From positions 1-59,982 of the forward strand of contig DCDE01000014.1 of NCBI GenBank assembly GCA_002316275.1: 59,982 nt of DNA. The letters run 5' to 3'. This stretch comes from Caldifarciminota bacterium UBA1063 (GTDB taxonomy: Bacteria > Hydrothermota > Hydrothermia > UBA1063). Below are positions 8,362 through 17,295 of this stretch, one piece after another (position 1 is the stretch's first letter; the number at the start of each line of letters is the position of its first letter). Made by a program: the position numbers and the translations under genes. The notes beneath the pieces are model-generated. The model worked only from the letters and a program-made list of their open reading frames with translations. It was not told the origin of the DNA and ran no database searches.

Positions 8362-11010
8362 ATGGTGGTGAAGTATGTTTATTTCTTTGCTGAAGGCAAA
8401 GCCGAAGGTAACAAAGATATGAAAAATCTTCTTGGGGGTAAAGGAGCCAATTTACATGAAATGACCGCTCTCGGGATACCGGTGCCTCCAGGATTTACAA
8501 TTTCTACTGAGGCATGCGTATTTTACTTTAAAAATGGAACTTTTCCACCAGGATTAAAAGAAGAAGTAGAGGCAAACGTTCGTAAGCTTGAGAAAATTAC
8601 TGGCAAGGTGTTTGGCTCTGTGGATAATCCGCTTCTCGTATCTGTTAGATCTGGAGCTAGGGCGTCGATGCCTGGGATGATGGATACCATTTTAAATCTT
8701 GGGCTAAATGATCAAGCGGTCATTGGTCTTGCCAAAAAGACTGGTGATGAAAGGTTTGCATACGATTCGTACCGTAGGTTCATACAGATGTTTGCTGATG
8801 TAGTTATGGGGATTGACAGGGGTCTTTTCGAGGAAAGGTTGAGAAGTAAAAAAGCTGAAGCTGGCGTTCGTGAAGACTTTGAGCTCAAGGCAAAGGATCT
8901 AAAAGAGCTTTGTGATGAATACAAGGATATAGTTAAAAAGGTGTCCGGTAATATGTTTCCTCAGGATCCCTTTGAGCAGCTTTGGATGGCTATAGAATCT
9001 GTCTTTAAGTCATGGAATAACAAGAGAGCCATTGAGTACAGGAAACTGAATAGGATTCCCGATGATTGGGGGACTGCAGTAAATGTGCAGACTATGGTTT
9101 TTGGTAATATGGGTTTTGATTCTGCGACGGGCGTTGCATTTACCAGAGATCCATCTACAGGTGAAAAAACAGTGTATGGTGAATACCTGACTAATGCACA
9201 GGGCGAGGATGTGGTAGCCGGCATAAGAACACCGAAGAAATTAAAAGAGTTATCAAGAGAAATGCCTGAAGCATACAAGGAGCTGCTTGAGATCTTTGAC
9301 CTATTGGAGAAGCATTACAAGGATATGATGGATATAGAGTTTACAATTGAGAAGGGGAAAGTATACCTGCTTCAAACAAGGGTAGGGAAGCGGAGTGCTC
9401 GCGCTGAGGTAAAAATTGCATACGATATGGCTAACGAAGGTCTAATTTCAAGAGAAGAGGCTATTCTGAGAGTTGACCCGAGAAGGTTGGAACAACTCCT
9501 TCACCCGATGATAGATCCTAAAGCAGATAAGGTATTTATTACTAAAGGGCTTCCCGCTTCCCCGGGTGCTGCATCGGGTAAGGTGATTTTCGATTCAGAC
9601 GAAGCGGCGGACTTATCGGAGGCAGGTGAGGCTGTGATCCTCGTTAGAGACGAGACCTCTCCCGATGACATTAGAGGTATGGCTCGTTCCAGAGGTATCC
9701 TTACTGCACGTGGTGGTATGACTTCGCACGCAGCTGTTGTAGCAAGAGGGATTGGGAAACCGTGCGTCGTGGGTGCAGAAGAAATTGAAGTTGATTATGA
9801 TGAAGGGCTTTTCCGAATCAGAAATATTGTAGTTAAGAAAGGAGATATAATTACAATTGATGGTGCGACTGGCGATGTTTTCCTCGGAAAGGTTCCTACT
9901 ATTGAACCAGAGCTTTTTACAGAGTTTAATGACCTTTTGAAATGGGCTGATGAGATAAGATGGATTGGTGTTAGGGCAAATGCGGATACTCCTCAAGATG
10001 CGCAGCGGGCTCGAAGATTTGGGGCTGAAGGTATAGGACTCTGTCGTACGGAACATATGTTTTTTGAGGGAGAAAGAATTTACGCTGTGCAAGAAATGAT
10101 AATTGCGAAGAATAAAGAAGAAAGGGAAAAGGGGTTATCGAAGCTACTTCCAATGCAAAGGGAAGATTTCAAAGGGATATTTACTGCTATGGATGGATAT
10201 CCTGTGACTATAAGACTGTTGGACCCTCCCCTCCACGAATTCGTACCAAAGACCAGGGAGCAGATGGAAGATCTTGCAAAAAGGACAAATACACCTATTC
10301 AGGATATTGCCTTAAAGTCGGAGGCGCTAAGGGAAGCCAATCCTATGCTGGGGCATAGAGGTTGTCGCCTTGGGATCGTTTATCCAGAAATTACAGAAAT
10401 GCAAGCGAGGGCGATTTTTGAGGCTGCGTGTGAGTGTACTAAAGAAGGAATAAAGGCAATTCCAGAAATAATGATTCCTATTGTATCTATAAAGGGTGAA
10501 TTTGATAATCAGAAGGCTATAATTGACAGAGTTGCGAAGGAAGTAATGAGTGAAAAGGGTGTTGAAGTGGCATATTCCGTTGGCACAATGATAGAACTTC
10601 CTAGGGCGTGTATGACTGCAGATAAGATTGCTCAGTCTGCAGAATTTTTCTCCTTTGGGACCAACGACCTTACTCAGACTACCTTTGGTTTCTCAAGGGA
10701 TGACATTGGGAAATTTCTTCCCAAGTACATTGAAATGGGTATTTTAAAAGAAGACCCATTCCAAGTACTTGACCAGGAGGGTGTCGGTGCGTTGGTTCGC
10801 ATAGGGATTGAAAAGGGGAGATCTTCACGGTCCGATTTGAAGGTTGGAATATGTGGAGAACACGGCGGTGAACCCTCATCCGTTGAATTCTGCCATCGCG
10901 TTGGAATGGATTACGTGTCATGCTCACCGTTCAGAGTGCCGATTGCTAGGCTCGCTGCTGCTCAAGCAGTAGTTAAAGATAGAAATAAAAGGAAGAGGTT
11001 ACCACATTAA
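8362..11010 (+). CDS. ppdK: Pyruvate, phosphate dikinase
   Basis: This cytoplasmic enzyme interconverts pyruvate + ATP + Pi and phosphoenolpyruvate + AMP + PPi, and serves PPi-linked glycolysis or gluconeogenesis in many anaerobes. The 882-residue length is normal. The N-terminal nucleotide-binding domain opens with NLLGGKGANLHEM. The central swivelling domain carries the phosphorylated histidine H456 in GGMTSHAAVV. The C-terminal PEP/pyruvate barrel includes RTEHMFF and the catalytic cysteine C831 in ICGEHGGEP. An AGGAGG site precedes the ATG. Only 7 bases separate its stop from tRNA-Thr, so the tRNA is probably transcribed from this gene's promoter. PEP synthase is excluded by the full PPDK-type sequence throughout. 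Confidence 0.97.
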   Translation: MVVKYVYFFAEGKAEGNKDMKNLLGGKGANLHEMTALGIPVPPGFTISTEACVFYFKNGTFPPGLKEEVEANVRKLEKITGKVFGSVDNPLLVSVRSGARASMPGMMDTILNLGLNDQAVIGLAKKTGDERFAYDSYRRFIQMFADVVMGIDRGLFEERLRSKKAEAGVREDFELKAKDLKELCDEYKDIVKKVSGNMFPQDPFEQLWMAIESVFKSWNNKRAIEYRKLNRIPDDWGTAVNVQTMVFGNMGFDSATGVAFTRDPSTGEKTVYGEYLTNAQGEDVVAGIRTPKKLKELSREMPEAYKELLEIFDLLEKHYKDMMDIEFTIEKGKVYLLQTRVGKRSARAEVKIAYDMANEGLISREEAILRVDPRRLEQLLHPMIDPKADKVFITKGLPASPGAASGKVIFDSDEAADLSEAGEAVILVRDETSPDDIRGMARSRGILTARGGMTSHAAVVARGIGKPCVVGAEEIEVDYDEGLFRIRNIVVKKGDIITIDGATGDVFLGKVPTIEPELFTEFNDLLKWADEIRWIGVRANADTPQDAQRARRFGAEGIGLCRTEHMFFEGERIYAVQEMIIAKNKEEREKGLSKLLPMQREDFKGIFTAMDGYPVTIRLLDPPLHEFVPKTREQMEDLAKRTNTPIQDIALKSEALREANPMLGHRGCRLGIVYPEITEMQARAIFEAACECTKEGIKAIPEIMIPIVSIKGEFDNQKAIIDRVAKEVMSEKGVEVAYSVGTMIELPRACMTADKIAQSAEFFSFGTNDLTQTTFGFSRDDIGKFLPKYIEMGILKEDPFQVLDQEGVGALVRIGIEKGRSSRSDLKVGICGEHGGEPSSVEFCHRVGMDYVSCSPFRVPIARLAAAQAVVKDRNKRKRLPH

Positions 11011-11017
11011 CAACAGC

Positions 11018-11090
11018 GCTGGCGTAGCTCAACCGGAAGAGCAGCGCATTCGTAATGCGCAGGTTGGCGGTTCAAATCCGCCCGCCAGCT
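11018..11090 (+). tRNA. tRNA-Thr (CGT)
   Basis: A complete cloverleaf: acceptor GCTGGCG/CGCCAGC, D stem GCTC/GAGC, anticodon stem GCGCA/TGCGC with loop TTCGTAA (anticodon CGT) and T stem GGCGG/CCGCC. CCA is not encoded. It lies 7 bases after ppdK and 4 bases before the next ATG, so it is embedded in a protein operon. Confidence 0.96.
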
Positions 11091-11094
11091 AATT

Positions 11095-12429
11095 ATGATT
11101 ATGGGTGATGAACCAATATTTTCAGTGTCGGGTTTAAGAGGTATCGTTAATGATACATTAACGATACCCGTGGTGGTTTCATATACTGAAGCATTTTCAA
11201 GGTATATGGGTGGTTCACTTTACCTTGTAGGCCAGGATACCAGGCCCCATAGCCTTGCTATTAAAATGGCTGTGACCTCAACCTTGTTGTCTACTGGAAA
11301 AGAGGTTATAGATTTGGGCATTGTTCCAACTCCCACGTTACTACTTGCAGTTAGAGAAAAGCGTTCGAATGGTGGCATAATGATAACTGCGAGTCATAAT
11401 CCTATGGAGTGGAATGCACTGAAATTCGTAAATGGTGAAGGGCTATTTATCGAGTCCCAGGACGTTGAGAATATCTCTAATATACTAAAAGAAGGGGCTC
11501 AAAAGTGGTGTAGTTTTTCTGATTTTCAACCCCTGAGAGTGAATAATAACGCCATAAGGGATCATATTCTTAAAATTGCAGAAAGTCCCTTTGTTGAATT
11601 AGAAGCTATAAGGAAAAAAAGATTTACCGTAGCCTGTGACTGCATTAATGGGGCTGCCTTTGACGCCCTCCCGCGACTTTTAGAGTTCCTTGGTTGTGAT
11701 GTGATTAGACTTAATTGCGATAATTCAGGAAGTTTCGTAAGAAATCCTGAACCCAGGGTAGAGTATCTTCAAGACCTTCAGACTTTAATGTACAAGCATG
11801 ACATAGATGTTGCTTTTGGAACAGACCCTGATGGAGATAGATTGATAGTGGGGTTTAAGGGCGTCGGAATTATTTCAGAAGAGTACTCTGTTCCCCTTTC
11901 TGTTTACCATGTGCTAAGGAAACAGAGGGGAGATGTTGTAGTGAATCTCTCAACTTCTATGATGGTTGAGGACATTGCTCGATGGTTTAATGCTAGTGTT
12001 TACAGGGCACCTGTAGGTGAGGCAAATGTAGTAAAACTAATGAGAGAAAAGAAGGCGATTATCGGTGGAGAAGGAAATGGTGGAGTAATATTTCCTTTGA
12101 TAAATCCATGTAGAGATGCTTTAACTGGTGTTGCGCTTATTCTTTCGCTTATGGTAGAGCAGAATCCAGTTGAAATTATTTGGAAAATCCCCAGATACTA
12201 TATGGATAAAAGGAAGATTGAATGGTCCCAAGACCTTCCATCAGATAAATTAATTAAGGAGTTTAGAGATTTTGAGCGGGACTCGTCCGATGGCCTATAT
12301 TTCCGTAGGAGAAAGGAATGGGTTCATATAAGGAAGTCCAACACCGAGCCCATTGTGAGAATCTACGCTGAGTCAGGAAGCGAAGAAGAAACCAAAAGAT
12401 TAATAGAGCGTGCAGTGAAATGTTTTTGA
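11095..12429 (+). CDS. Phosphohexomutase (phosphoglucosamine/phosphomannomutase family)
   Basis: The 444-residue enzyme belongs to the alpha-D-phosphohexomutase family, which moves phosphate between C1 and C6 of hexose phosphates. Visible sites are the phosphoserine loop TASHNP (S100), the Mg loop DPDGDR (244-249), the sugar loop GEGNGG (325-330) and the phosphate-binding RKSNTEPIVRIY near the C-terminus. The GEGNGG form is common in archaeal-type GlmM/ManB, so glucosamine-6-P, mannose-6-P or glucose-6-P are all possible. A mannose activity would feed the GDP-mannose/fucose genes at 46 kb, but that is inference. The ATG (11095, or ATG 11101) begins 4 bases after tRNA-Thr with no Shine-Dalgarno possible. 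Confidence 0.88.
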   Translation: MIMGDEPIFSVSGLRGIVNDTLTIPVVVSYTEAFSRYMGGSLYLVGQDTRPHSLAIKMAVTSTLLSTGKEVIDLGIVPTPTLLLAVREKRSNGGIMITASHNPMEWNALKFVNGEGLFIESQDVENISNILKEGAQKWCSFSDFQPLRVNNNAIRDHILKIAESPFVELEAIRKKRFTVACDCINGAAFDALPRLLEFLGCDVIRLNCDNSGSFVRNPEPRVEYLQDLQTLMYKHDIDVAFGTDPDGDRLIVGFKGVGIISEEYSVPLSVYHVLRKQRGDVVVNLSTSMMVEDIARWFNASVYRAPVGEANVVKLMREKKAIIGGEGNGGVIFPLINPCRDALTGVALILSLMVEQNPVEIIWKIPRYYMDKRKIEWSQDLPSDKLIKEFRDFERDSSDGLYFRRRKEWVHIRKSNTEPIVRIYAESGSEEETKRLIERAVKCF

Positions 12430-12445
12430 AGAGGTCGTTTTGTTG

Positions 12446-12471
12446 AATATACAGGCTTTGAATTTTAAAAT
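12446..12471 (+). promoter_or_regulatory. Promoter predicting a near-leaderless mRNA for the zinc-ribbon gene
   Basis: TTGAAT, a 17-bp spacer and TAAAAT lie upstream of ATG 12481, with the -10 box ending about 9 bases before the codon. No Shine-Dalgarno is seen. Exact edges may be off by a base or two. Confidence 0.45.
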
Positions 12472-12480
12472 AGCAAAAAC

Positions 12481-13218
12481 ATGAACGATTTGCTGAAGCA
12501 GCTTATTGAGATTCAGAATATTGAAGCAGAAATTGATAAGCTCAAAATACGGAAGAGTGCATTGCCCAAAGAGATTCGGGATTTGGAGGCGGAGATAGAA
12601 AAATGCAAAACGGAAAAAGAGAGGATTATAAACGAGCTTAAGAAAGAAGAAGTAAGGTTGATGGAACTCGAGGTAGACCTGAAGGAGATTCAAGAAAAGA
12701 TTAGAACTTACCAGGAAAAGTCCAGACAGGTGAAGACCAATGAGGAGTACAGGGCAATGCTGTCGCAGATTGAGCATGCAGATATGGAAAAGAGAAGGAA
12801 AGAAGAAGAGGTAATATCACAAATGGAGGTTATTGAACGGTTAAAGGTGGAAACGCCAAAACAGGCAGAAGAACTTGAGAAGAAAGTAGCAGAGCTTGAA
12901 GGGCTTTTAGTAGAAATGAATGAAGAGTTAAAGAGCTTAGAAGAAAGATTTGAGCACAATCAGAAGAAAAAGCAGGTGCTCCTTGAAAAATTACCTGAGA
13001 AAGAGAGGCAGATTTACGAGAAACTTCAGTCGAGGGCTGGTCCCTATGTCATTTGTGAAGTTATGAAGATGAAATCAACAAAGGGGCAATCCGAATACGT
13101 ATGCACAGGCTGTTACGGTGTCTTGCCTTTGTCTTTCGTTCAGGACCTCAGGAGTAAACTTGATTATGCGAGATGTCCTAACTGTGGGAGGATTGTCTAT
13201 TATCATGAAGATGTGTGA
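12481..13218 (+). CDS. C4-type zinc-ribbon coiled-coil protein (COG1579/CdsZ-like)
   Basis: The 245-residue protein has a long charged coiled coil (about residues 1-190, mostly E/K/L heptads), then a C-terminal zinc ribbon with two CXXC pairs (CTGCYG and CPNCGR). This is the architecture of the widespread COG1579 family, often encoded beside RNase HI. Its role is not firmly established; nucleic-acid or secretion-apparatus links have been proposed for relatives. It overlaps the RNase H start, so translation is probably coupled. No Shine-Dalgarno precedes ATG 12481, which sits just after a candidate -10 box. Confidence 0.85.
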   Translation: MNDLLKQLIEIQNIEAEIDKLKIRKSALPKEIRDLEAEIEKCKTEKERIINELKKEEVRLMELEVDLKEIQEKIRTYQEKSRQVKTNEEYRAMLSQIEHADMEKRRKEEEVISQMEVIERLKVETPKQAEELEKKVAELEGLLVEMNEELKSLEERFEHNQKKKQVLLEKLPEKERQIYEKLQSRAGPYVICEVMKMKSTKGQSEYVCTGCYGVLPLSFVQDLRSKLDYARCPNCGRIVYYHEDV

Positions 13219-13612
13219 AATATATATCGATGGCTCTTCTCGCGGAAATCCTGGAGAAGCAGGTTGCGCTTTTGTAATTTTTTGCGATGGAGAGGGGCCA
13301 TACAAAGGGTTCAAGTATCTTGGTATGAAAACAAACAATGAGGCTGAGTATTATGGACTTATCGAAGCACTGAAAAGAGCGTATGAAATAGGTTGCAAAT
13401 CTCTAAAGATTTTTACTGATTCCGAGTTGCTTCAGAAACAAATGAGAGGTATTTACAAAGTTAGAGCTGCAAATTTAAGGGTCCTGTATGATGAGGCGTT
13501 GAGGCTCCTCAAAAATTTTGAATGTTTTGAAATAACACATGTAAAGAGGGAGTTTAACGAACTTGCCGATAGTTTAGCAAAGGCGATTTCAAAGGGAGGG
13601 AAAAATGGCTAA
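13205..13612 (+). CDS. rnhA: Ribonuclease HI family protein
   Basis: A 135-residue RNase H fold enzyme that cleaves RNA in RNA-DNA hybrids (replication primers, R-loops). The DEDD catalytic set is visible: D in YIDGSSRGNPG, E in NNEAEYYGL, D in FTDSELL and D in NELADSLAKA. The frame is open back to 13118, but ATG 13205 (or 13211) is chosen because the family starts just before the YIDG strand. It overlaps the zinc-ribbon gene by 14 bases and the omega gene by 8 bases. It is the short form without an N-terminal hybrid-binding domain. Confidence 0.92.
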   Translation: MKMCEIYIDGSSRGNPGEAGCAFVIFCDGEGPYKGFKYLGMKTNNEAEYYGLIEALKRAYEIGCKSLKIFTDSELLQKQMRGIYKVRAANLRVLYDEALRLLKNFECFEITHVKREFNELADSLAKAISKGGKNG

Positions 13613-13892
13613 GAATAAGTTTAGAATCATTGATGAATTGATCGAGAAAGGGAAAGAAATGGATTTACAGGAGGGTAAAGGAGATTGGTCTAGGTATTTG
13701 TTGGTTGTCCTTGCATCAAAATATGCAAAGGTAATTGCAGAAAGAAAACAGGAACATGAACTTGCAGCGAGGCTTGGTATTCCTGATGAAGATGTGAAAC
13801 CTACGATCGTTGCGCTGTACAAAATGCTGCGCGAAGGGTGGGATTACATTGAGGAAGAAGGAGAGGAAAGAGAGAAGCATATTGAAGAGTAA
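13605..13892 (+). CDS. rpoZ: RNA polymerase omega subunit-like protein
   Basis: This 95-residue protein has the omega core pattern (YLLVVLASKYAKVIAE, then KPTIVALYKMLREG) in which the conserved ASKRA-like helix and the KPT-IAL segment assist assembly of the beta-prime subunit. Its place directly before coaBC matches the common rpoZ-coaBC order. An E/K-rich tail is unexceptional. Sequence similarity is modest, so synteny contributes to the call. It overlaps rnhA by 8 bases. Confidence 0.83.
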   Translation: MAKNKFRIIDELIEKGKEMDLQEGKGDWSRYLLVVLASKYAKVIAERKQEHELAARLGIPDEDVKPTIVALYKMLREGWDYIEEEGEEREKHIEE

Positions 13893-13903
13893 GGAAATAC
13901 GAA

Positions 13904-15073
13904 GTGGCTAAAATCCTTTTAGGATTAACCGGTAGTGTAGCAGTTTATAAGAGTTTGAACGTTATCAGGCTTCTTGAAAGAAGAGGTCATGAAGTAAAGG
14001 TAATTTTAACTTCTTCTGCATCTAAGTTCATTACTCCGCTTATGGCTAAATCTTTAATGAAGGGTGAACTATTTACCGATGAAGATTTCTGGACCTCTGG
14101 CAAGAGTTTACATATTGAGCTTGCGAAATGGGCAGATGAGATCGCAATTGTCCCTTGTACATCAAATACCCTTTCGAAGATCCGGTACTCCATTGCAGAT
14201 AATCTTCTTACGGCAACCTTGCAGGCATATAAGGGGCCTATACTCGTGGCTCCTGCGATGCATGAGGAGATGTGGCTAAATCCAGAGGTTCAGGATGTTG
14301 TTCAGCATCTTAGGGAATTTAGGGGCGTATTCTTTTCCGGACCGGCGCGGGGCATACTGGCTTCAGGTGAAACGGGCTGCGGAAGACTTCAAAGTGAAGA
14401 ATTTATCGCAGAGGATATCGAAGCCGTTTTAAGGGGATTGCCTCTTAAAAACGTTACAGTAATGGTAACTTACGGAAGAACTGAGGAACCAATTGACCCT
14501 GTGAGAGTCATTACGAATAGGTCGTCGGGCCTTATGGGTTATTACCTTTCAAAGGCAGTAATGGAATATGGGGGAAATCTTATTCAGGTTGTTGGCGAGA
14601 CGTCGATAATTCCTTATGGGAGAGGTGAGATCGTTAAAGTGAGAACTGCCAGAGAGATGTTCGATGTAGTTAGCGATCAGTTAGATAAAGTTAAAGTCCT
14701 TATAATGGCTGCTGCGGTCTCAGACTTCGAGCCTCAAGAGAAGTATGAAGCAAAGTTGAAGAAAGGCAAGGATTTGATGATAAGTTTTAAACCTACTGTT
14801 GATATACTCCACGAGCTTAGTGGTTCGAAGAGGGGAGGCCAATTGTTTGTTGGATTTGCGCTTGAGACTGAAAATCTTGAAAGGAATGCCAGAGAAAAAT
14901 TAGAGAATAAAAAGCTTGATCTAATTGTGGGTAATTTTGCAACTGCGATGGGGTCAGAAAGGTCTAGTGGCTTCCTCCTTGACAGGGATGGTGTTATTGA
15001 AAAATTTGACGAACTGCATAAAGACCAATTAGCGCATAAAATTATCGAAAAAGTTGTAAGTCTTTTAAAATGA
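13904..15073 (+). CDS. coaBC: Bifunctional phosphopantothenoylcysteine decarboxylase / phosphopantothenate-cysteine ligase
   Basis: This cytoplasmic enzyme carries out two steps of coenzyme A synthesis: it ligates cysteine to 4'-phosphopantothenate and decarboxylates the product. The N-terminal flavin decarboxylase (CoaC) shows GLTGSVAVYKS, the PAMHEEMW active-site motif and SGETGCGRL, whose cysteine sits in the substrate flap. The CoaB half shows VRVITNRSSGLMG, AAAVSDFEP, the conserved KLKKGKD lysines and VGFALETEN. The 389-residue length is normal. The GTG start follows an AAGGA site. It follows rpoZ by 11 bases and overlaps the UDG gene by 4 bases (ATGA). Confidence 0.96.
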   Translation: MAKILLGLTGSVAVYKSLNVIRLLERRGHEVKVILTSSASKFITPLMAKSLMKGELFTDEDFWTSGKSLHIELAKWADEIAIVPCTSNTLSKIRYSIADNLLTATLQAYKGPILVAPAMHEEMWLNPEVQDVVQHLREFRGVFFSGPARGILASGETGCGRLQSEEFIAEDIEAVLRGLPLKNVTVMVTYGRTEEPIDPVRVITNRSSGLMGYYLSKAVMEYGGNLIQVVGETSIIPYGRGEIVKVRTAREMFDVVSDQLDKVKVLIMAAAVSDFEPQEKYEAKLKKGKDLMISFKPTVDILHELSGSKRGGQLFVGFALETENLERNAREKLENKKLDLIVGNFATAMGSERSSGFLLDRDGVIEKFDELHKDQLAHKIIEKVVSLLK

Positions 15074-15783
15074 AGGATCCTAAGGTTTTAATCTTCCGTG
15101 AGGCTCTCGGGTTTGATAAGGTGTGGATTCCCGATGCGAATAAGACATTTAAGCTGTACCTCATTGAGCAGGAAGCTGGGAGATGCAAAAGGTGCCCTCT
15201 TTGGAGAACCAGAGATAGGTGCGTTTTTGGTTGGGGCAATCCCTATTCTGGGATTATGGCTATTGGAGAAGCTCCAGGGCCTGATGAAGATAGACTTGGG
15301 AAGCCCTTTGTAGGTAGAGCTGGAGAGTTTTTAGACTACGCCCTTAAGCAGGCAGGCATTGACAGGGAAAGAGACCTCTATCTCGGGAATGTATTAAAAT
15401 GCATTCCTGTGAGATTTGTTAATAGCTTTAACGGTTCGGTTTCATCGAACAATGTGGGGAAGTGGCAAAGGAAATCCTTTAGAGCGCCACAGCTGGAAGA
15501 AGTCAGGGCGTGTTCGGGATGGCTTGAAGCTCAAATAAAGGTTATAAAACCCAGATTTATACTCGCTATGGGTAATCCTGCGGCACAGTACTTCCTTGGC
15601 CGCGGCATAAATGTTACTCAGATTGCAGGGCAGCCGAAAAAGATAAGGAATGGTGAGTTCATACTTTACCCTGTTATGCATCCATCCTTTATAGTTAGGC
15701 AAAAGACCGAGGAGCTCGAAAAAAGGTATATTGAACATTTGAAGAGATTCCGCGAGCTTGTTGGCGACCTGATCCAAGGGTAA
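15070..15783 (+). CDS. Family-4 uracil-DNA glycosylase (Fe-S)
   Basis: The enzyme removes uracil from DNA to start base-excision repair; family 4 is typical of thermophiles and many anaerobes. Motif I (GEAPGPDEDRLGKPFVGRAG) and the C-terminal VMHPS loop are present. Four cysteines for the [4Fe-4S] cluster are found at C39, C42, C111 and C148. The spacing between the third and fourth cysteines (36 residues) is longer than the roughly 15 usual in this family, because of a serine/asparagine-rich insertion near residues 115-138. It overlaps coaBC by 4 bases and ends the forward housekeeping run. Confidence 0.95.
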   Translation: MKDPKVLIFREALGFDKVWIPDANKTFKLYLIEQEAGRCKRCPLWRTRDRCVFGWGNPYSGIMAIGEAPGPDEDRLGKPFVGRAGEFLDYALKQAGIDRERDLYLGNVLKCIPVRFVNSFNGSVSSNNVGKWQRKSFRAPQLEEVRACSGWLEAQIKVIKPRFILAMGNPAAQYFLGRGINVTQIAGQPKKIRNGEFILYPVMHPSFIVRQKTEELEKRYIEHLKRFRELVGDLIQG

Positions 15784-16261
15784 ATTTTTTTAAGTTTAGG
15801 AAACAGTTAGAGTTTGGAGCTAATGTTCCTTTTAGGAGATGCTTTCAACCTCATTAAAAGGGCTACGGTGGAAGTAGTTACTGTTTTTTAGAATTGCCAC
15901 AAATCTTTTGAAATTACCCTTCTGCCATAATAAGCCCTCGGTACCTCATAATATAAAGAGATTAGGAAAATCTTCGGAAAAATTTGTTTTTTAAAAAATT
16001 GATATACACTAAGTATTTTGTGCCGCACTACGGTAGCGAAAATCACGCTTTTGCAAACAGAATTATAATTAAACAGTTTTTTAGTTGGCAACAAGCCTTC
16101 AGTTTCAATCCATATCTTTAAAGGAAGTTGGAAGAGGTGATGGATACTCTATATAATAGGGCGCTCGTGAATAGGTGAGCGAAAGCCACCTTCTAAGGTT
16201 TTAGTTTATCATGAAGCCTTTGGTAAAATGGACTTAAATAATAAACGAGTTGGAGCCGAAG
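15784..16261. other. Gene-free AT-rich stretch upstream of a decayed permease
   Basis: No intact gene, tRNA or clear terminator is visible here. Short open frames on both strands lack family motifs and good starts. One stretch (about 16195-16260) reads as KVLVYHEAFGKMDLNNK in one frame and could be residue from a lost gene. Together with the pseudogene that follows, it looks like a degrading locus. The region after the pseudogene (16915-17240) is likewise empty apart from the promoter at 17241. Confidence 0.5.
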
Positions 16262-16914
16262 CATATTAATCTAATAGTGATTTTATTGGAATATTTACTG
16301 ATGCCGTAACTGGCTTAACGGGTGCCTCGGGAGTAATGGTTGTTGTACCTTTACTTAATATAATATTGAAGTCCTCAATTTACGAAGCAATTGGAACGAG
16401 TTAAATGGTTAACGCGAAATGTTCTTTAGTGATAACTTGCATTTATTATAAAAATGGCAATATAGATTTGAAATCAGGGATATGGATAGCTATTGGCTCA
16501 GCTGTCGGGGACTCAGGTGGGTACTAGATTCCTGTAGTATGCCGGAAGCGGGCTTTGGTGGAACTTTTGGTATTTTTATGACGCTTATGAGTATCGTAAT
16601 ATGATGGGAATTTTTTTGAGCTGGCAGTGGGGCATGATACTGCTTGTCCTGATTTTTGTTATGAACTTCCCTATTCATATTACAATTGGGACTTCATTTA
16701 CAATCACAGCCTGTTCATGTGCAGTTGGATACGCCTTACGTGGCAATATAAGAACCGGTGCCGGATTACCCCCATGGGTATCAGCGCTGCATTTAGCGGA
16801 ATATTGAGTGCTATATTCACGAACAAAGTGGATGAACAGGTTCTATCTAAAATCATGGGAATAGTATTTGTAGTTCTCGGGATATTTATGACTGCTTTTT
16901 TGTATCTGTTTTGA
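16262..16914 (+). pseudogene. Decayed TauE/SafE-type sulfite/anion exporter
   Basis: Homology to the TauE/SafE membrane permease family is readable only in pieces. They are VTGLTGASGVMVVVPLL and EAIGTS (16291-16401), a stop TAA at 16402 where Leu of GTSL is expected, NIDLKSGIWIAIGSAVG to a TAG at 16525, then a frame change to MPEAGFGGTFGIFMTLMSIV ending at TGA 16602. A further frame change gives GMILLVLIFVMNFPIHITIG, and another gives AAFSGILSAIF to TGA 16914. Both family repeats (glycine-rich loop then GTS) are recognisable. At least three stops and three frame shifts rule out a sequencing slip at a single site; the gene is dead unless the assembly is poor here. Confidence 0.8.
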
Positions 16915-17240
16915 TCTATTAAATGAGGAATCATGCAGTCGTGCGTAGCAAGAATGTATAAACCGTTTGTATTAAAGCATAATTTATGGAAATATTTTTG
17001 AAATAGTATTCCAGTGGGATAGTGTAATTTTGAAAATCTGTTGGAAGTGTTTATTAGCCATGAGCAGGTTGCATATGATAATACGAAGTTTAAATTTTTA
17101 AAAGTAAAACAACTCAGTTAAAGAATTTCATAAAAAATTTTATATTTTACACAACTGGTAAGATTCTAATGTAGTAGTGTGAAAACCTCATGCGATAAGG
17201 CATTCCGTAGAAAAGTTGAGGGTATGTCTGTGGTTATCTA

Positions 17241-17269
17241 TTGACTACTTTGTATGCAATCGTTATAAT
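17241..17269 (+). promoter_or_regulatory. Strong sigma70-type promoter
   Basis: TTGACT (17241-17246) and a perfect TATAAT (17264-17269) are spaced by 17 bp. They are followed by an AAGGAGG site and ATG 17296. It is one of the best promoters in the window. Confidence 0.75.
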
Positions 17270-17295
17270 TTTGAAATTAAAAAAGGAGGCTTCGT

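Noticed and set aside
9613..10092. Reverse 159-residue open frame inside ppdK
   Set aside because: Antisense shadow of a fully conserved enzyme, with no ribosome-binding site and no domain.
13118..13204. N-terminal extension of RNase HI
   Set aside because: It lies inside the zinc-ribbon gene and adds nothing conserved; the fold begins at YIDGSS, just after ATG 13205.
12481..13892. RNase P RNA expected near the zinc-ribbon/RNase H pair
   Set aside because: No RNase P RNA consensus could be read in the neighbourhood, and the genes overlap leaving no room.
15888..16094. Reverse 68-residue open frame in the gene desert
   Set aside because: No ribosome-binding site, no recognisable motif and low-complexity composition; it is best read as chance.
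16100..16133. CRISPR-repeat-like GTTTCAATCCATA sequence
   Set aside because: Only a single copy is seen, with no spaced repeats and no cas genes in the window.
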